Positions 1 to 8,377 of a stretch of DNA of 64,000 bases are shown here, piece by piece. Source of the stretch: Arthrobacter mangrovi (lineage in GTDB: Bacteria; Actinomycetota; Actinomycetes; Actinomycetales; Micrococcaceae); contig NZ_BRVS01000005.1 of assembly GCF_026011795.1 (NCBI RefSeq), positions 124,001 to 188,000 on the forward strand. Reading direction: 5' to 3'. Below the pieces are notes generated by a model. It did not search any database. It had not been told where the DNA came from and saw only the letters and a program-made list of their open reading frames with translations. The first letter of the stretch is position 1. Each line of letters begins with the position of its first letter. The position numbers and the translations under genes are program-made.

Positions 1-226
1 CCACGGCGGCGCCGATCAGGATGGAGACCAGGAAGGAGAACCAGCTGTCGGCTCCAGTGCGGCGGGCGACCTCCCAGCCCGCGAAGGCACCCACCGTCAG
101 GAAGGACCCGTGGGCGAAGTTCAGCACGCCCATCAGCCCGTAGATGAGGGACAGCCCGGAGGCGACCAGGAAGTACAGCGCGCCGAGGCCGAGCCCGGTC
201 ACGAGCAGAAGGATCACGGTGCTCAC
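1..226 (-). CDS. livH: Branched-chain amino acid ABC transporter permease LivH (partial, runs off the left edge)
   Basis: Only the first 75 codons are in the window. The reverse-complement reading begins with GTG and gives a hydrophobic N-terminus with the family-typical stretches SLIYGLMGVLNFAHG and SFLTVGAFAGW, which are characteristic of LivH-type inner-membrane permeases. The start overlaps the livF stop by four bases (GTGA), so the two are translationally coupled. LivH forms the membrane channel with LivM, which probably lies beyond the window edge. Substrate specificity (Leu/Ile/Val versus urea or amides) cannot be decided from this fragment. Confidence 0.87.
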   Translation of the reverse strand, partial: MSTVILLLVTGLGLGALYFLVASGLSLIYGLMGVLNFAHGSFLTVGAFAGWEVARRTGADSWFSFLVSILIGAAV

Positions 227-1080
227 AGCCCTGCTCCCTTCCGTGCCGGGTCGGCTGCCGCCGGGGCGGGCGCCGCTGCCTGTGTGGAGGACGCCGCTAC
301 CGAGGAGGAAACCGCCGTCGCGCCCGCCGCCACCGGCGCTTCCGCCTCCTGCGCTTCCTGTTCAGCGTCGGCGTGGACGCCGAGAAGCCGCCGGGTGAGG
401 TCCTCGTCGTCGAGGAAGTCGAGGGCGTTTCCGGTGTGGACCACCCGTCCGCCGGACAGGACCACCGCATCGCCGGCCAGGCGGCGGACCACCTGCAGGT
501 TCTGCTCCACCAGCAGGATCGGCACGGTGGCTGCGGCCTGTTCCAGCGCTTCCGCCACCTCCTGCACGATCTTGGGAGCCAGGCCCTTGGTCGGTTCGTC
601 GATCAGCAGCACCTTATTGTCGTTGAGCAGCGCACGCGCCAGCGACACCATTTGCTGCTGCCCGCCGGAGAGCGTACCGGCCATCTGTCCGGAGCGCTTG
701 ACCAAGTCCGGAAAGAGTTGCTCCACGAGTTCGCGCCGCGGGTGCGCGTCCCGTTCGGCCAGCCGCAGGTTCTCGGCCACCGTTAGCTTGCCGAAGACCT
801 CGCGGTCCTCGGGTACGTAGCCCACGCCCCGGCGGATGAGTTTCCAAGTCGGATCCTTGTCGATCCGCTGGCCGTCGAGCTCGACCCTGCCGGTGCGGTC
901 GATCAGGCCGATCAGGGCTTTGATGGTGCTGGTCTTGCCCACCCCGTTGCGCCCCAGCAGCGCGGTGATGCCGCTGGCCGGAACGGTGAAGGAGACGTCC
1001 TCGACGACCTGCTGGCCGCCGATCCGCGCGTTCAGCCCGGCGACGTCGAGGATAGGTCTGGCTGTGGTGTGGCTGGTCAT
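223..1080 (-). CDS. livF: Branched-chain amino acid ABC transporter ATP-binding protein LivF
   Basis: This is one of the two cytoplasmic ATPases that power the LivHM permease. Walker A is GRNGVGKT (residues 43-50), the ABC signature LSGGQ is at 137-141, and Walker B LLIDEP is at 158-163; the motif DEPTKGLAPKIV is typical of LivF. It overlaps livG by ATGA at its start and livH by GTGA at its end, so the order livK-livG-livF-livH is an operon on the minus strand. At 285 aa it is about 45-50 residues longer than usual LivF proteins: the extra sequence is a C-terminal tail rich in Ala, Glu and Pro, with no recognisable domain and probably disordered. Confidence 0.93.
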   Translation of the reverse strand: MTSHTTARPILDVAGLNARIGGQQVVEDVSFTVPASGITALLGRNGVGKTSTIKALIGLIDRTGRVELDGQRIDKDPTWKLIRRGVGYVPEDREVFGKLTVAENLRLAERDAHPRRELVEQLFPDLVKRSGQMAGTLSGGQQQMVSLARALLNDNKVLLIDEPTKGLAPKIVQEVAEALEQAAATVPILLVEQNLQVVRRLAGDAVVLSGGRVVHTGNALDFLDDEDLTRRLLGVHADAEQEAQEAEAPVAAGATAVSSSVAASSTQAAAPAPAAADPARKGAGL

Positions 1081-1844
1081 CAGACGGGCTCCCCCAAGTA
1101 GGCGCTCTGGACGGTCGGATCGGCCATCACGGCCTCGGGCGTGTCGATGGCCAGCAGGCTGCCGTGGTGCATCACTGCTACCCGGTCCACGAGTCCCAGC
1201 ACCACGTCCATGTGGTGCTCGACCATCATGACGGTGCAGCCCCGGTCCCGGTGCATCCGGCGGATAATGGCGCTCAGTGCCGGAACGTCGCCGGAAGCGA
1301 CGCCGGCCATCGGCTCGTCGAGCAGGATCAGCGCCGGATCCGCCGCCAGCAGCATGGCAATTTCCACCTTGCGCTTGTCGCCGTGGGAGAGGTCACCGGC
1401 GGCGGCCGAGCTCTTGGCACCCAGGCCGACCTCGTCGACATTTTCCTTCGCTGCCCTGGTGGCCGCATCCGAAGCCCCGGGAAACCGCAGGACCGAAAGG
1501 CTGCGGCCAATCCGAGCCTGGGCGGCCAATCGGACATTCTCCAGCACGGTAAGCCCCGGGAAGAGGCTCGAGGTCTGGAAGGTGCGGCCCAGGCCCGCTT
1601 TCGCCCGGCGGTGGACGGGCAACTGGGTGACATCCTGTCCGTTGATGGCGATCGTGCCGGCCATGGGCCTTAGGACCCCGGAGATCAGGTTGAACAGGGT
1701 GGTCTTGCCGGCGCCGTTGGGGCCGATCACGCCCACCATTTCGCCGCGCGGTACCGAGAATCCGACGCCCTCAAGAATTCGGGCGCCGCCAATCTGCAGG
1801 CCGACGTTGTCGACGGCGAGCGCAGGCTGGGCGGGGTTGCTCAT
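1080..1844 (-). CDS. livG: Branched-chain amino acid ABC transporter ATP-binding protein LivG
   Basis: Second ATPase of the importer. Walker A GPNGAGKT is at residues 41-48, the signature is a divergent LSHGDKR (152-158), as is normal in LivG, and Walker B LILLDEP is near 172-178. The length of 254 aa is typical. The stop overlaps the livF ATG (ATGA). An 89-base gap separates it from the binding-protein gene upstream. It acts in the cytoplasm as a LivG-LivF heterodimer. A urea/amide uptake (Urt-like) role is the main alternative for the whole operon. Confidence 0.93.
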   Translation of the reverse strand: MSNPAQPALAVDNVGLQIGGARILEGVGFSVPRGEMVGVIGPNGAGKTTLFNLISGVLRPMAGTIAINGQDVTQLPVHRRAKAGLGRTFQTSSLFPGLTVLENVRLAAQARIGRSLSVLRFPGASDAATRAAKENVDEVGLGAKSSAAAGDLSHGDKRKVEIAMLLAADPALILLDEPMAGVASGDVPALSAIIRRMHRDRGCTVMMVEHHMDVVLGLVDRVAVMHHGSLLAIDTPEAVMADPTVQSAYLGEPV

Positions 1845-1933
1845 GGAAATCCTTCGCTAGGTCCTGGCGTCATGGCCGGCGGACCGCGGCTGTCGAGGAC
1901 GCGGTCCGCCGCACCGGGACGGATGGTGGCCGG

Positions 1934-3133
1934 TTACTTCTTTTCCGGCGGCGCTACCTCGCCGGCGGGGACGACCTTGATCAGCTCCGGAACCCAGGCG
2001 CCGTCCTTTTCTACGAGCTTGGCCTGGTACATGTCCTGGACGAGCGCGTGGTCCGAGGCCCGTACCGTTGTCTCGCCCTTGGGACCTTCGAAAGTGAAGC
2101 CCTCCAACGCGGTGACCATGGCGTCGACGTCGTTGCCGCCCTGCTCCACCGCGCGCACGATCATCTGGCCGGCGACGAAACCGTCCGGAGTGAACAGGTC
2201 CGGCTTGGCTCCCGCCGCCTCGACCGAGGAGACCATTTCCTTCTCCACGTCGTTGCCGGCCGCGCCGGGGAAGTAGTGGTTCAGGAAGCGGATCTTGTCC
2301 GAAGCCGCTCCGTAAGCGCCGAAGGTGGCGGCGTCGCCGAGCCCGGTGACGATGGGGGCGGCATCGAAGGCGCCCTGCTGGCTGAGCGCCTCCCACATTG
2401 AGCCGGACGTGGCGCCCGCCCAGGCGGCGAAGACCAGGTCGGGCTTGGCGTCGATCAGCTGGCGGGCGAACGGCGTGAATTCGGTGGCGTCCTCGGGAAC
2501 CAGAACCTTCTCGACCGTGGCGCCCTGGCCACCGAGTACGGCTTCGACGGCGGCGAGGTTGCCCTGGCCGAAGGCGTTGTCCTGCGCGAAGACGAGGACC
2601 TTCTTGCCCTTGAGGTCGTCGACGAAGGTGCCCGCCGTGGCGACGTCCTGCAGGCTCTGCCGGCCGGAGCGGAAGGTGTAGTCATTGATGCCTTGGATGG
2701 CATCGGTGGCCGCGGGGCCCGAGATGTACAGGACCTTGTTCTGCTCGGCCTGCTCCGCGAGCTTGAGGGCGATGCCCGAGACGACCGTGCCGGCGAGGAT
2801 CTTGTAGTCCTGGCCAATCAAGTCCTTGGCGACTGTCACCGCCTTGTCCGGATCCCCGCCGTCGTCATGGTAGGTCAGGTTGAGCTTGGTGCCGTTGACT
2901 TCGCCGCTCCCCTCGGTGGCGTAGTCGATGCCGGCCTGCAGGCCCTCGTAGTACGCCTCGCCATAGGCCGCGAGGGGACCCGTCTTGGAATAGACGATGC
3001 CGACATTGATGCTTTCGGGACCGCCGGCCGCACCGGCGGCGTCGCCTTCCCCGCCGGGACTGGGCGCGCAGGAGGTGACTGCCAAACCGGTGGCGAGCGC
3101 CGCAGCCATAAGGAACTTCTTCGTAGCCTTCAC
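1934..3133 (-). CDS. livK: Branched-chain amino acid ABC transporter substrate-binding lipoprotein LivK
   Basis: Extracellular substrate receptor of the importer, anchored as a lipoprotein. I chose the GTG at 3133 because a GAAAGG ribosome site lies just upstream and the resulting N-terminus is a clean lipoprotein signal: KATKK, a short hydrophobic core, then the lipobox LAVTSC with Cys22. The earlier in-frame ATG at 3208 would add 25 unlikely residues. The mature part begins with INVGIVYSKTGPLAAYGEAY, typical of the Peripla_BP_6 (Leu/Ile/Val-binding) fold. The protein is 399 aa. It is the first gene of the operon and has a long upstream region. Confidence 0.88.
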   Translation of the reverse strand: MKATKKFLMAAALATGLAVTSCAPSPGGEGDAAGAAGGPESINVGIVYSKTGPLAAYGEAYYEGLQAGIDYATEGSGEVNGTKLNLTYHDDGGDPDKAVTVAKDLIGQDYKILAGTVVSGIALKLAEQAEQNKVLYISGPAATDAIQGINDYTFRSGRQSLQDVATAGTFVDDLKGKKVLVFAQDNAFGQGNLAAVEAVLGGQGATVEKVLVPEDATEFTPFARQLIDAKPDLVFAAWAGATSGSMWEALSQQGAFDAAPIVTGLGDAATFGAYGAASDKIRFLNHYFPGAAGNDVEKEMVSSVEAAGAKPDLFTPDGFVAGQMIVRAVEQGGNDVDAMVTALEGFTFEGPKGETTVRASDHALVQDMYQAKLVEKDGAWVPELIKVVPAGEVAPPEKK

Positions 3134-3241
3134 GGGATGCCTTTCGTCGTGGATCCGCTGAGTCGCTGGAGACTGAACCACCCAAGGGCAACCACTCGTC
3201 TCCCCCAAAACCTGAAAGGTGATTCAGATTACAGAGAATCT

Positions 3242-3255
3242 ATGACGCGGATCAC
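3242..3255. promoter_or_regulatory. Possible CRP/GlxR-type operator upstream of livK
   Basis: Read on the minus strand the site is GTGATCCGCGTCAT. It matches the actinobacterial cAMP-receptor consensus GTGA-N6-TCAC at seven of eight fixed positions. It lies about 110 bases upstream of the livK start. A single partial palindrome in GC-rich DNA can occur by chance, so this is tentative. Confidence 0.25.
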
Positions 3256-3490
3256 TCGGCTGTCAATGGCCGGGTGCCGCCACGGGGGTTACGTTCCGGT
3301 CACGGATGCTCTGGTAGCACCAGGGAGACGCAGCGGGCAGTCCCTCGCCGCCGGAGTAGCCGGGCTCCTGCGGCTCCGGCATTCCCGAGGGCTATGCCTC
3401 CTGCCGCACTCGATTACCCTCGTGCGAAGGCTCTTCCTATCCCCCGGCGGAGCCGGGGCCAGCCCTTCTGCGGGTCGCCCGGTACGGCAA

Positions 3491-3522
3491 GACCCCGCCC
3501 GCCTGGATTGGCGGACGGGGTC
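3491..3522. terminator. GC-rich hairpin, possible terminator downstream of prfB
   Basis: Arms 3491-3503 and 3510-3522 pair over 13 positions with one mismatch around a six-base loop (TGGATT). It sits about 150 bases beyond the prfB stop and would separate prfB transcription from the liv operon. There is no strong T-run, as is common for actinobacterial terminators. A second perfect 7-bp hairpin (CCCCGGC, 3442-3458) follows on the same path. Confidence 0.45.
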
Positions 3523-3671
3523 CCGTCACTAACTGGAAGGCCTGTCCCTCGCACGTGCCCGGCTGTCCGCATGTCGCGGGAAACAACCTGCCGCGGCTGG
3601 GCGCTGGCGGACATTCACACCTGTCGGAGCTGTGCTGTCCTGTTCTCCGCAGGTCCTGCTCGCGGCAGTTC

Positions 3672-4787
3672 CTATTCGGCCGCGTTCCGGTTGTTGGCAC
3701 GCCACCGGATACCGGCGTCGATAAAATCGTCGATCTCGCCGTCGAACACCGCGCCGGTGTTGCCCACTTCGTGTTCAGTCCGTAGGTCCTTGACCATCTG
3801 GTACGGGTTGAGCACGTAGGAGCGCATTTGGTCGCCCCAGGATGCCTTCACGTCACCCGCGAGCGCCTTCTTCTCGGCGTCTTCCTGCTCCTTCTTGAGC
3901 AACAGCAGCCGGGACTGCAGCACGCGCATGGCGGCGGCGCGGTTCTGGATCTGGGACTTCTCGTTCTGCATGGAAACCACGATGCCCGTCGGCAGGTGGG
4001 TCAGGCGCACGGCCGAGTCGGTCGTGTTCACGGACTGCCCGCCCGGGCCCGAAGAGCGGAAAACGTCCACCTTGATCTCGTTGTCCGGGATTTCTATGGA
4101 GTCCGTCTGCTCGATCAGCGGGATGACTTCCACCGCGGCGAAGGACGTCTGGCGGCGGCCCTGGTTGTCGAAGGGGCTGATCCGTACCAGACGGTGGGTG
4201 CCGGCTTCCACCGACAGCGTTCCGAAGGCGTAGGGCGCCTTCACTTCGAACGTGGCCGACTTCAGTCCGGCCTCTTCGGCGTAGGAAGTGTCGAGCACCG
4301 CCGTCGGATAGCCGTGCCGCTCGGCCCACCGCAGGTACATGCGCATCAGCATCTCCGCAAAGTCCGCGGCGTCAACGCCGCCTGCGCCGGAACGGATGGT
4401 CACGACGGCTTCGCGCTCGTCATATTCTCCGGCCAGGAGGGTAACCACCTCCAGCTGGGACAGGTCCTTCTTCAAAGACTGCAGTTCCCCGGCAGCCTCG
4501 GCCATGGAGTCCTCGTCGCCAGCGTCCTGGCCGAGTTCCACGAGAACCTCAAGGTCGTCGATCCGCGAGGAGAGCCTCTCGAGGCGCTCCAGTTCCGACT
4601 GGCGGTGCGAGAGCTTCGATGTGATCTTCTGCGCCGCTGCCGGATCGTCCCAGAGGTCGGGGACGCCGGCCTGCTCGCTGAGCACGGCGATGTCTTTCCG
4701 GATGCTCTCCACGTCCGAAACAGCTTCAATGGATTCGTACGTCGCGCGGAGGGCACGGATTTCTGCGGGAAAGTCGATCTCAGCCAT
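3672..4787 (-). CDS. prfB: Peptide chain release factor 2
   Basis: Recognises UGA and UAA stop codons in the ribosomal A site and triggers peptide release. The RF2-specific codon-recognition tripeptide SPF is at residues 204-206, and the catalytic GGQ loop ([10 protein letters not shown]) is at 245-254. The 371-aa reading frame is continuous from the ATG at 4787, which has GAGGG just upstream, so there is no programmed +1 frameshift of the kind that controls Escherichia coli prfB. In many actinobacteria ftsE, ftsX and smpB follow prfB; here the next minus-strand genes are the liv operon, so that link is absent. Confidence 0.97.
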   Translation of the reverse strand: MAEIDFPAEIRALRATYESIEAVSDVESIRKDIAVLSEQAGVPDLWDDPAAAQKITSKLSHRQSELERLERLSSRIDDLEVLVELGQDAGDEDSMAEAAGELQSLKKDLSQLEVVTLLAGEYDEREAVVTIRSGAGGVDAADFAEMLMRMYLRWAERHGYPTAVLDTSYAEEAGLKSATFEVKAPYAFGTLSVEAGTHRLVRISPFDNQGRRQTSFAAVEVIPLIEQTDSIEIPDNEIKVDVFRSSGPGGQSVNTTDSAVRLTHLPTGIVVSMQNEKSQIQNRAAAMRVLQSRLLLLKKEQEDAEKKALAGDVKASWGDQMRSYVLNPYQMVKDLRTEHEVGNTGAVFDGEIDDFIDAGIRWRANNRNAAE

Positions 4788-4895
4788 GGTCCCTCAAGAC
4801 TACGCCATGCAACCAGAGCTTCCCGTGTCCTGCATACTGGTCCTGCTCGGATGACTGCGAAACGGGGATGAACGCGTGGCTGATGGTGGCGGAAG

Positions 4896-5627
4896 GTGAG
4901 TGTCCACATCGGCACCTCGGGCTGGAGCTACGACCATTGGGATAATGTCCTCTACTCCGCCGGGACGGCGCCCCGCGACCGGCTCGCGTCCTACTGCAGG
5001 AAATTCGGCACCGTCGAGCTGAATGCCAGCTTCTACCGTTGGCCCCGCGACGCGACTTTTGCCGGCTGGCGGCGCCGGCTGCCCGAGGGCTTCGCCCTCT
5101 CCGTTAAGGCGTCGCGCGGGCTGACCCACGCCAAAAAGCTCTACGCACCCGAGGCGTGGATCGAACGCATCAGGCATTCCTGGCATGAGCTCGGCGACAA
5201 GCGAGCCGTCCTGCTGATCCAGTTGCCGCCCGGGATGGAACGCGACGACGCGAGGCTTGATTACTTCCTGGCACGGCTGCCCGACTGGATTAGGGTCGCC
5301 GTGGAGTTCCGCCACCCGAGCTGGCATCATCCGGACGTCTACCGCCTGCTCGAACATCATGGGGCCGCCTACTGCGTCATGAGCGGCGCCAACCTGCCGT
5401 GCGTGCTGGCGGCGACGGCTCCCTTCGTATACATCCGGATGCACGGCCCCGACCACGAGCATCTCTATGCCGGCTCCTATTCGGAGCAGGACCTGCACTG
5501 GTGGGCGGACAGGATCCGCGATTGGCAGGGATCCGGAAGGGATGTCTACGTCTACTTCAACAACGACGGCTTTGGCCATGCCGTTCGAAATGCCGAGACC
5601 CTCCGCGGCATCGTCGGTGCTGGCTAA
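4896..5627 (+). CDS. DUF72 (YecE-like) family protein
   Basis: A 243-aa protein with family hallmarks: the N-terminal IGTSGWSYDHW, then FGTVELNASFYRWP, FALSVKASRGLTH, VAVEFRHPSW and the C-terminal VYVYFNNDGFGHAVRNA. DUF72 proteins have a TIM-barrel fold; their biochemical function is not established to my knowledge. It is transcribed divergently from prfB. The start is the GTG at 4896: an in-frame stop lies just upstream at 4881, and GGCGGAAG abuts the start, so this start or a slightly later one is forced. No signal peptide or membrane segment is present. Confidence 0.9.
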   Translation: MSVHIGTSGWSYDHWDNVLYSAGTAPRDRLASYCRKFGTVELNASFYRWPRDATFAGWRRRLPEGFALSVKASRGLTHAKKLYAPEAWIERIRHSWHELGDKRAVLLIQLPPGMERDDARLDYFLARLPDWIRVAVEFRHPSWHHPDVYRLLEHHGAAYCVMSGANLPCVLAATAPFVYIRMHGPDHEHLYAGSYSEQDLHWWADRIRDWQGSGRDVYVYFNNDGFGHAVRNAETLRGIVGAG

Positions 5628-5759
5628 CGCAGCCGGGAACGCGCACACCGCCGCTCCCCGAGGCGGGTACGGCATGACTTTAGGAGAACGACGACGGGGC
5701 GGTCCGGAAGTCCGCAGTTGCGCAATCCCACAAACCCGCAGATCCGCCGGGGGCTCATT

Positions 5760-6266
5760 TCATCGCCGCAGTTCAGAGCGGGCGTCGCTGAAGACGGTGA
5801 TAGGAACGCCGTCCGGGACCAGGAAATTCACCATCGGCGGATGGACGACGGCGGACAACTCCACATGCGCCGTGCGGCTTTCCGGAGATCCCGTGCCGCC
5901 GCTGATCGCCAGCCCGCTGAATCGGCCGGCGGCCCCGGTTTCCGCCAAATAGCGCTGGACCGCGCTGTGGACGGCGCCATCGCTGAGCCGCGGAACCGGC
6001 CCCCCTTCGCCAGTCTCGACGTCGGCCAAGGTAAACGTGTCTGCGGCGGCCACGGCAGCTCCGTCCGCGACGGACAGGAGCTTCTTCCGCTCGATGTAGA
6101 CCGAGGAGGCGGCCATGACGACCGTCAGGATCAGCAGGCTGATGGCGACAAACCCGATGATCAGGACCGCGACCTGCCCCTCTTCGTCCCCTCGGCCGGC
6201 GGGCGAGGCACCAGTATGCGCGGTGCCGCCCCGCCCGCGCGGCCGGGACAGCGAAAAAGGGCTCAT
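5760..6266 (-). CDS. TadG-like pilus assembly protein (Rv3654c-like, helicase/secretion-neighbourhood TadE-like)
   Basis: 168 aa. The short cytoplasmic N-terminus is followed by DEEGQVAVLIIGF (27-39), one membrane helix (about 33-53), and then KKLLSVADGAAVAAA, the juxtamembrane motif of TadG/Rv3654c-type proteins. The rest is a periplasmic or surface domain. These proteins act as minor pilins or assembly factors of Flp (Tad) pili. The ATG at 6266 overlaps the preceding TadE stop by ATGA. It is the last gene of the seven-gene operon. The exact biochemical role is not known. Confidence 0.82.
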   Translation of the reverse strand: MSPFSLSRPRGRGGTAHTGASPAGRGDEEGQVAVLIIGFVAISLLILTVVMAASSVYIERKKLLSVADGAAVAAADTFTLADVETGEGGPVPRLSDGAVHSAVQRYLAETGAAGRFSGLAISGGTGSPESRTAHVELSAVVHPPMVNFLVPDGVPITVFSDARSELRR

Positions 6267-6754
6267 CCGTACTGCTCGACAATCTGGGTGGCCGAGGAGT
6301 TGACCCGAGCGAATGACATCCCGAGCCCGGACATCAACGGCAGCGGCACATCGAGCGCGACCTCGACGGTCACTGTCGAACCTGGTTCCAGGCATGCCCC
6401 GGACCCGCACCCGATCGAGACCGTGAGGTCTCCGGCATCGAACCCGAAATCCTGGACCGACACGAGGGCGGCCTCCGCTGCCTGGCTGTGGGCTGCGCCC
6501 GGCTCTTCCGTCGCGGCGAAGACTTTCGCCGCGTGGTCGGCCGCGCTCACAACGGCGAAAGATCCGCCCTGCACCTGTCCGACGGCGATCACAAAGTACA
6601 CGACCGGCACAAGCAGGAGGGTGCCCAGGAAAACGAACTCGACGACGGCACTGCCGGATTCGTCGCGCGCTTTGGCTGCTGTCCTCCCCGCGGCCGTCCG
6701 GCACGCCCGCACCACGGCTGTCAGCCCGGTCCTGTCAGCGAGGTAATGGCGCAT
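6263..6754 (-). CDS. TadE-like pseudopilin
   Basis: 163 aa from the ATG at 6754, preceded by GGAGGT eight bases upstream; an ATG at 6787 is possible but has no such site. ESGSAVVEF (32-40) leads into a single membrane helix (about 37-58), which is the TadE signature in which a prepilin-peptidase-like site precedes Ala-x-x-Glu-Phe. The mature domain contains two cysteines in CGSGAC that may form a disulfide. Its start overlaps the previous tadE-like gene by 20 bases. It is predicted to be a minor pilin of the Flp pilus. Confidence 0.83.
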   Translation of the reverse strand: MRHYLADRTGLTAVVRACRTAAGRTAAKARDESGSAVVEFVFLGTLLLVPVVYFVIAVGQVQGGSFAVVSAADHAAKVFAATEEPGAAHSQAAEAALVSVQDFGFDAGDLTVSIGCGSGACLEPGSTVTVEVALDVPLPLMSGLGMSFARVNSSATQIVEQYG

Positions 6755-7145
6755 GGCCTTCCACCTCCAGGAGGCCCGCAGGCCCAAGGAGGCCTAGCGC
6801 GGGGAACGGAGCCTTGACCGACACCCGCAGGGTCCGCAGGCCGGCCCGGTTGATCTCGTCGACCCGGACATCCCGGGAATAGGCAGGGCTGAGCGTGCCG
6901 TCGATCAACGCCTCCGCCCGGGCGAGAGCGTCTGCGGCGCTCCGGTCGGCCAACGACCCGTACCGGGCTCCGGCTCCGGCGGCGTCAATCAGTGTGTTCC
7001 GCACATGCAGCACCAGGGCAAGCTGCATGATGGAGACGAAGATGAGTGCCAGCATGCCGCCGACCAGGACGAAATCCACTGCCGCCGAGCCCTTGTCCTG
7101 GGTGAGGACGAGCCGGGCACCCGAACGTTGCCTGCCCGCCCGCAT
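6735..7145 (-). CDS. TadE-like pseudopilin
   Basis: 136 aa. After a basic N-terminus the segment DKGSAAVDF (17-25) and a long hydrophobic helix (about 22-46) match the TadE family; Asp replaces the more usual Glu before Phe. The ATG at 7145 overlaps the stop of the pilin-like gene (ATGA), so the longer upstream frame is not needed. Together with the next gene it makes a tandem pair of pseudopilins, as in other actinobacterial Tad operons. Function within the pilus (tip, initiation or stability) is inferred from the family. Confidence 0.82.
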   Translation of the reverse strand: MRAGRQRSGARLVLTQDKGSAAVDFVLVGGMLALIFVSIMQLALVLHVRNTLIDAAGAGARYGSLADRSAADALARAEALIDGTLSPAYSRDVRVDEINRAGLRTLRVSVKAPFPALGLLGPAGLLEVEGHAPLPR

Positions 7146-7381
7146 CAGGGCTGGCTGACCCGTCCCATGGCGTCGTTGAACAGCCCCTCGAGGGCCGGCT
7201 TCGCGATCGCCAGTATCCCGGCCACCAGGACCGCCGACATCAACGTGATCATCACCCACCCGGGGACGTCTCCGCGTTCCGGGTCATCGTCGGTGAATGT
7301 GGTCCGCAGCCGGATTGCCGCCTGCGACATTGTTATCGACAACACGGCTGCGATCCGCAGGAAGAACGATTGGTTGCTCAT
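7145..7381 (-). CDS. Small Flp-pilin-like membrane protein
   Basis: 78 aa, in the operon position where actinobacterial Tad loci carry the flp pilin gene (after tadC, before tadE). The sequence DDPERGDVPGWVMITLMSA (about 32-50) has a Gly37 that could be the prepilin-peptidase site, followed by one hydrophobic helix (42-60). Unlike classical Flp pilins (Gly, then Glu-Tyr at positions +5/+6), position +5 is Trp and no Glu is present in the helix start. It may be the major pilin of a divergent pilus or a processed accessory protein. The stop overlaps the next ATG. Confidence 0.7.
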   Translation of the reverse strand: MSNQSFFLRIAAVLSITMSQAAIRLRTTFTDDDPERGDVPGWVMITLMSAVLVAGILAIAKPALEGLFNDAMGRVSQP

Positions 7382-7435
7382 GTCTGGCCTTCTCTCGTTG
7401 GGCTTGTCGTGCTGTTGGAACCGTGGACCATGCCC

Positions 7436-8377
7436 TCACCAACCGAGGTCGATCAGGGCGAGGCCCGGGTAGACGGCAAATAGGACGGTCAGGGGGAGGA
7501 CGCCGAATACCAGCGGGACCATCATGGCGATCTCTTTCTTGCCGGCCGCTTCCATCAGGTCCCGCTTGGCCATGTCCCGCACGTCCTGGGCCTGTGCACG
7601 CAGCACATCGGCCAGGGGCGTCCCTCTTTCGACGGCAACGGTTATGCCGTCGACGAACCGGATCAAGGCGGCCAGCCGGCTGCGGTGCGAGAATTCCTGG
7701 AGGGCGGCGAGCAAGGGAGTCCCGGCCCGGGTCGCGGCCAGGACGGAGGCGAATTCGCCGGCGAGCTCGCCCTTGGAGGTGCGGCAAATCCGTTCCAGCG
7801 CCCCGGTTGCACTCTCACCGGCGCTGACCGCGAGGGCCATCAGTTCGGCCAGGCTGGGAAACTCCGCCAGCATCTTGGTTTCCCTGCGCTGGATCTGCAT
7901 GGTGAGCAGGTAGTCGCGGAGCAGGAATCCTCCGGCCGCCAGCCCCACGGTGAATACGACTGCGGCGACCGGATCGAAGCCACCGCTGGCCGCTGAGATG
8001 ACAGCGAGGGCCACGCCCAGGGCAAGGCCGCCCACCGCCCACACGAGCTGTTCGGCCCGGAAGTCGAGGGGGCTCTGCTTCCGGCCCGCCTGTGCCAGGC
8101 GTTTGGTCAATACCGTCGTGCCGTAGTTGAACCGGCCGAACCATGACATCAGGTCCGAGACCACGGGGCGAACGATGCGCTCCAGCGCACCGAAGGGGGT
8201 TACGGTACCCGGGCCCGCCGCCAGCAGCCGGGACTGCACGTCAACAGACTTCAACTGCGGCGAGATCCGATCGACGAAACGTGTCCGGCGCATAACCGGC
8301 AGGCGGACGAACACCAGCCACAGTCCGCTTCCCAGCACGGCGCCGACCAGGATCCCGAGAGTAAGCGGGTGGCTCAT
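7436..8377 (-). CDS. tadC: Tad pilus platform protein TadC (type II secretion F domain)
   Basis: 313 aa inner-membrane protein of the GspF/T2SSF family. It has an N-terminal membrane helix, a cytoplasmic helical region, a central hydrophobic pair (about residues 125-165) and a C-terminal helix pair ending in VFGVLPLTVLFAVYPGL. The segment TKMLAEFPSLAELMALAVSAGES is a typical T2SSF element. The ATG at 8377 overlaps the tadB stop (ATGA). TadC pairs with TadB to form the platform through which the TadA motor assembles the pilus. Confidence 0.9.
   Translation of the reverse strand: MSHPLTLGILVGAVLGSGLWLVFVRLPVMRRTRFVDRISPQLKSVDVQSRLLAAGPGTVTPFGALERIVRPVVSDLMSWFGRFNYGTTVLTKRLAQAGRKQSPLDFRAEQLVWAVGGLALGVALAVISAASGGFDPVAAVVFTVGLAAGGFLLRDYLLTMQIQRRETKMLAEFPSLAELMALAVSAGESATGALERICRTSKGELAGEFASVLAATRAGTPLLAALQEFSHRSRLAALIRFVDGITVAVERGTPLADVLRAQAQDVRDMAKRDLMEAAGKKEIAMMVPLVFGVLPLTVLFAVYPGLALIDLGW

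Larger units (their letters stand above)
3134..3671. other. Long intergenic region between livK and prfB
   Basis: This 538-base gap carries the livK promoter side (right of 3133) and the 3' side of prfB. I see a CRP-like half-palindrome near 3242-3255, a perfect GC hairpin at 3442-3458 and a larger hairpin at 3491-3522. Short ORFs exist on both strands but none has a convincing ribosome site, composition or recognisable motif. No tRNA or other structured RNA was recognised. Confidence 0.5.

Noticed and set aside
3134-3671. Small genes in the livK-prfB gap
   Set aside because: Frames of about 66-90 codons overlap each other on both strands with no ribosome site and no family resemblance.
3672-4787. 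Programmed frameshift in prfB
   Set aside because: The reading frame is continuous from the ATG at 4787 with correct N-terminal sequence, so no frameshift is needed.
4800-5675. 291-codon minus-strand frame over the DUF72 gene
   Set aside because: Antisense to a protein with clear DUF72 motifs.
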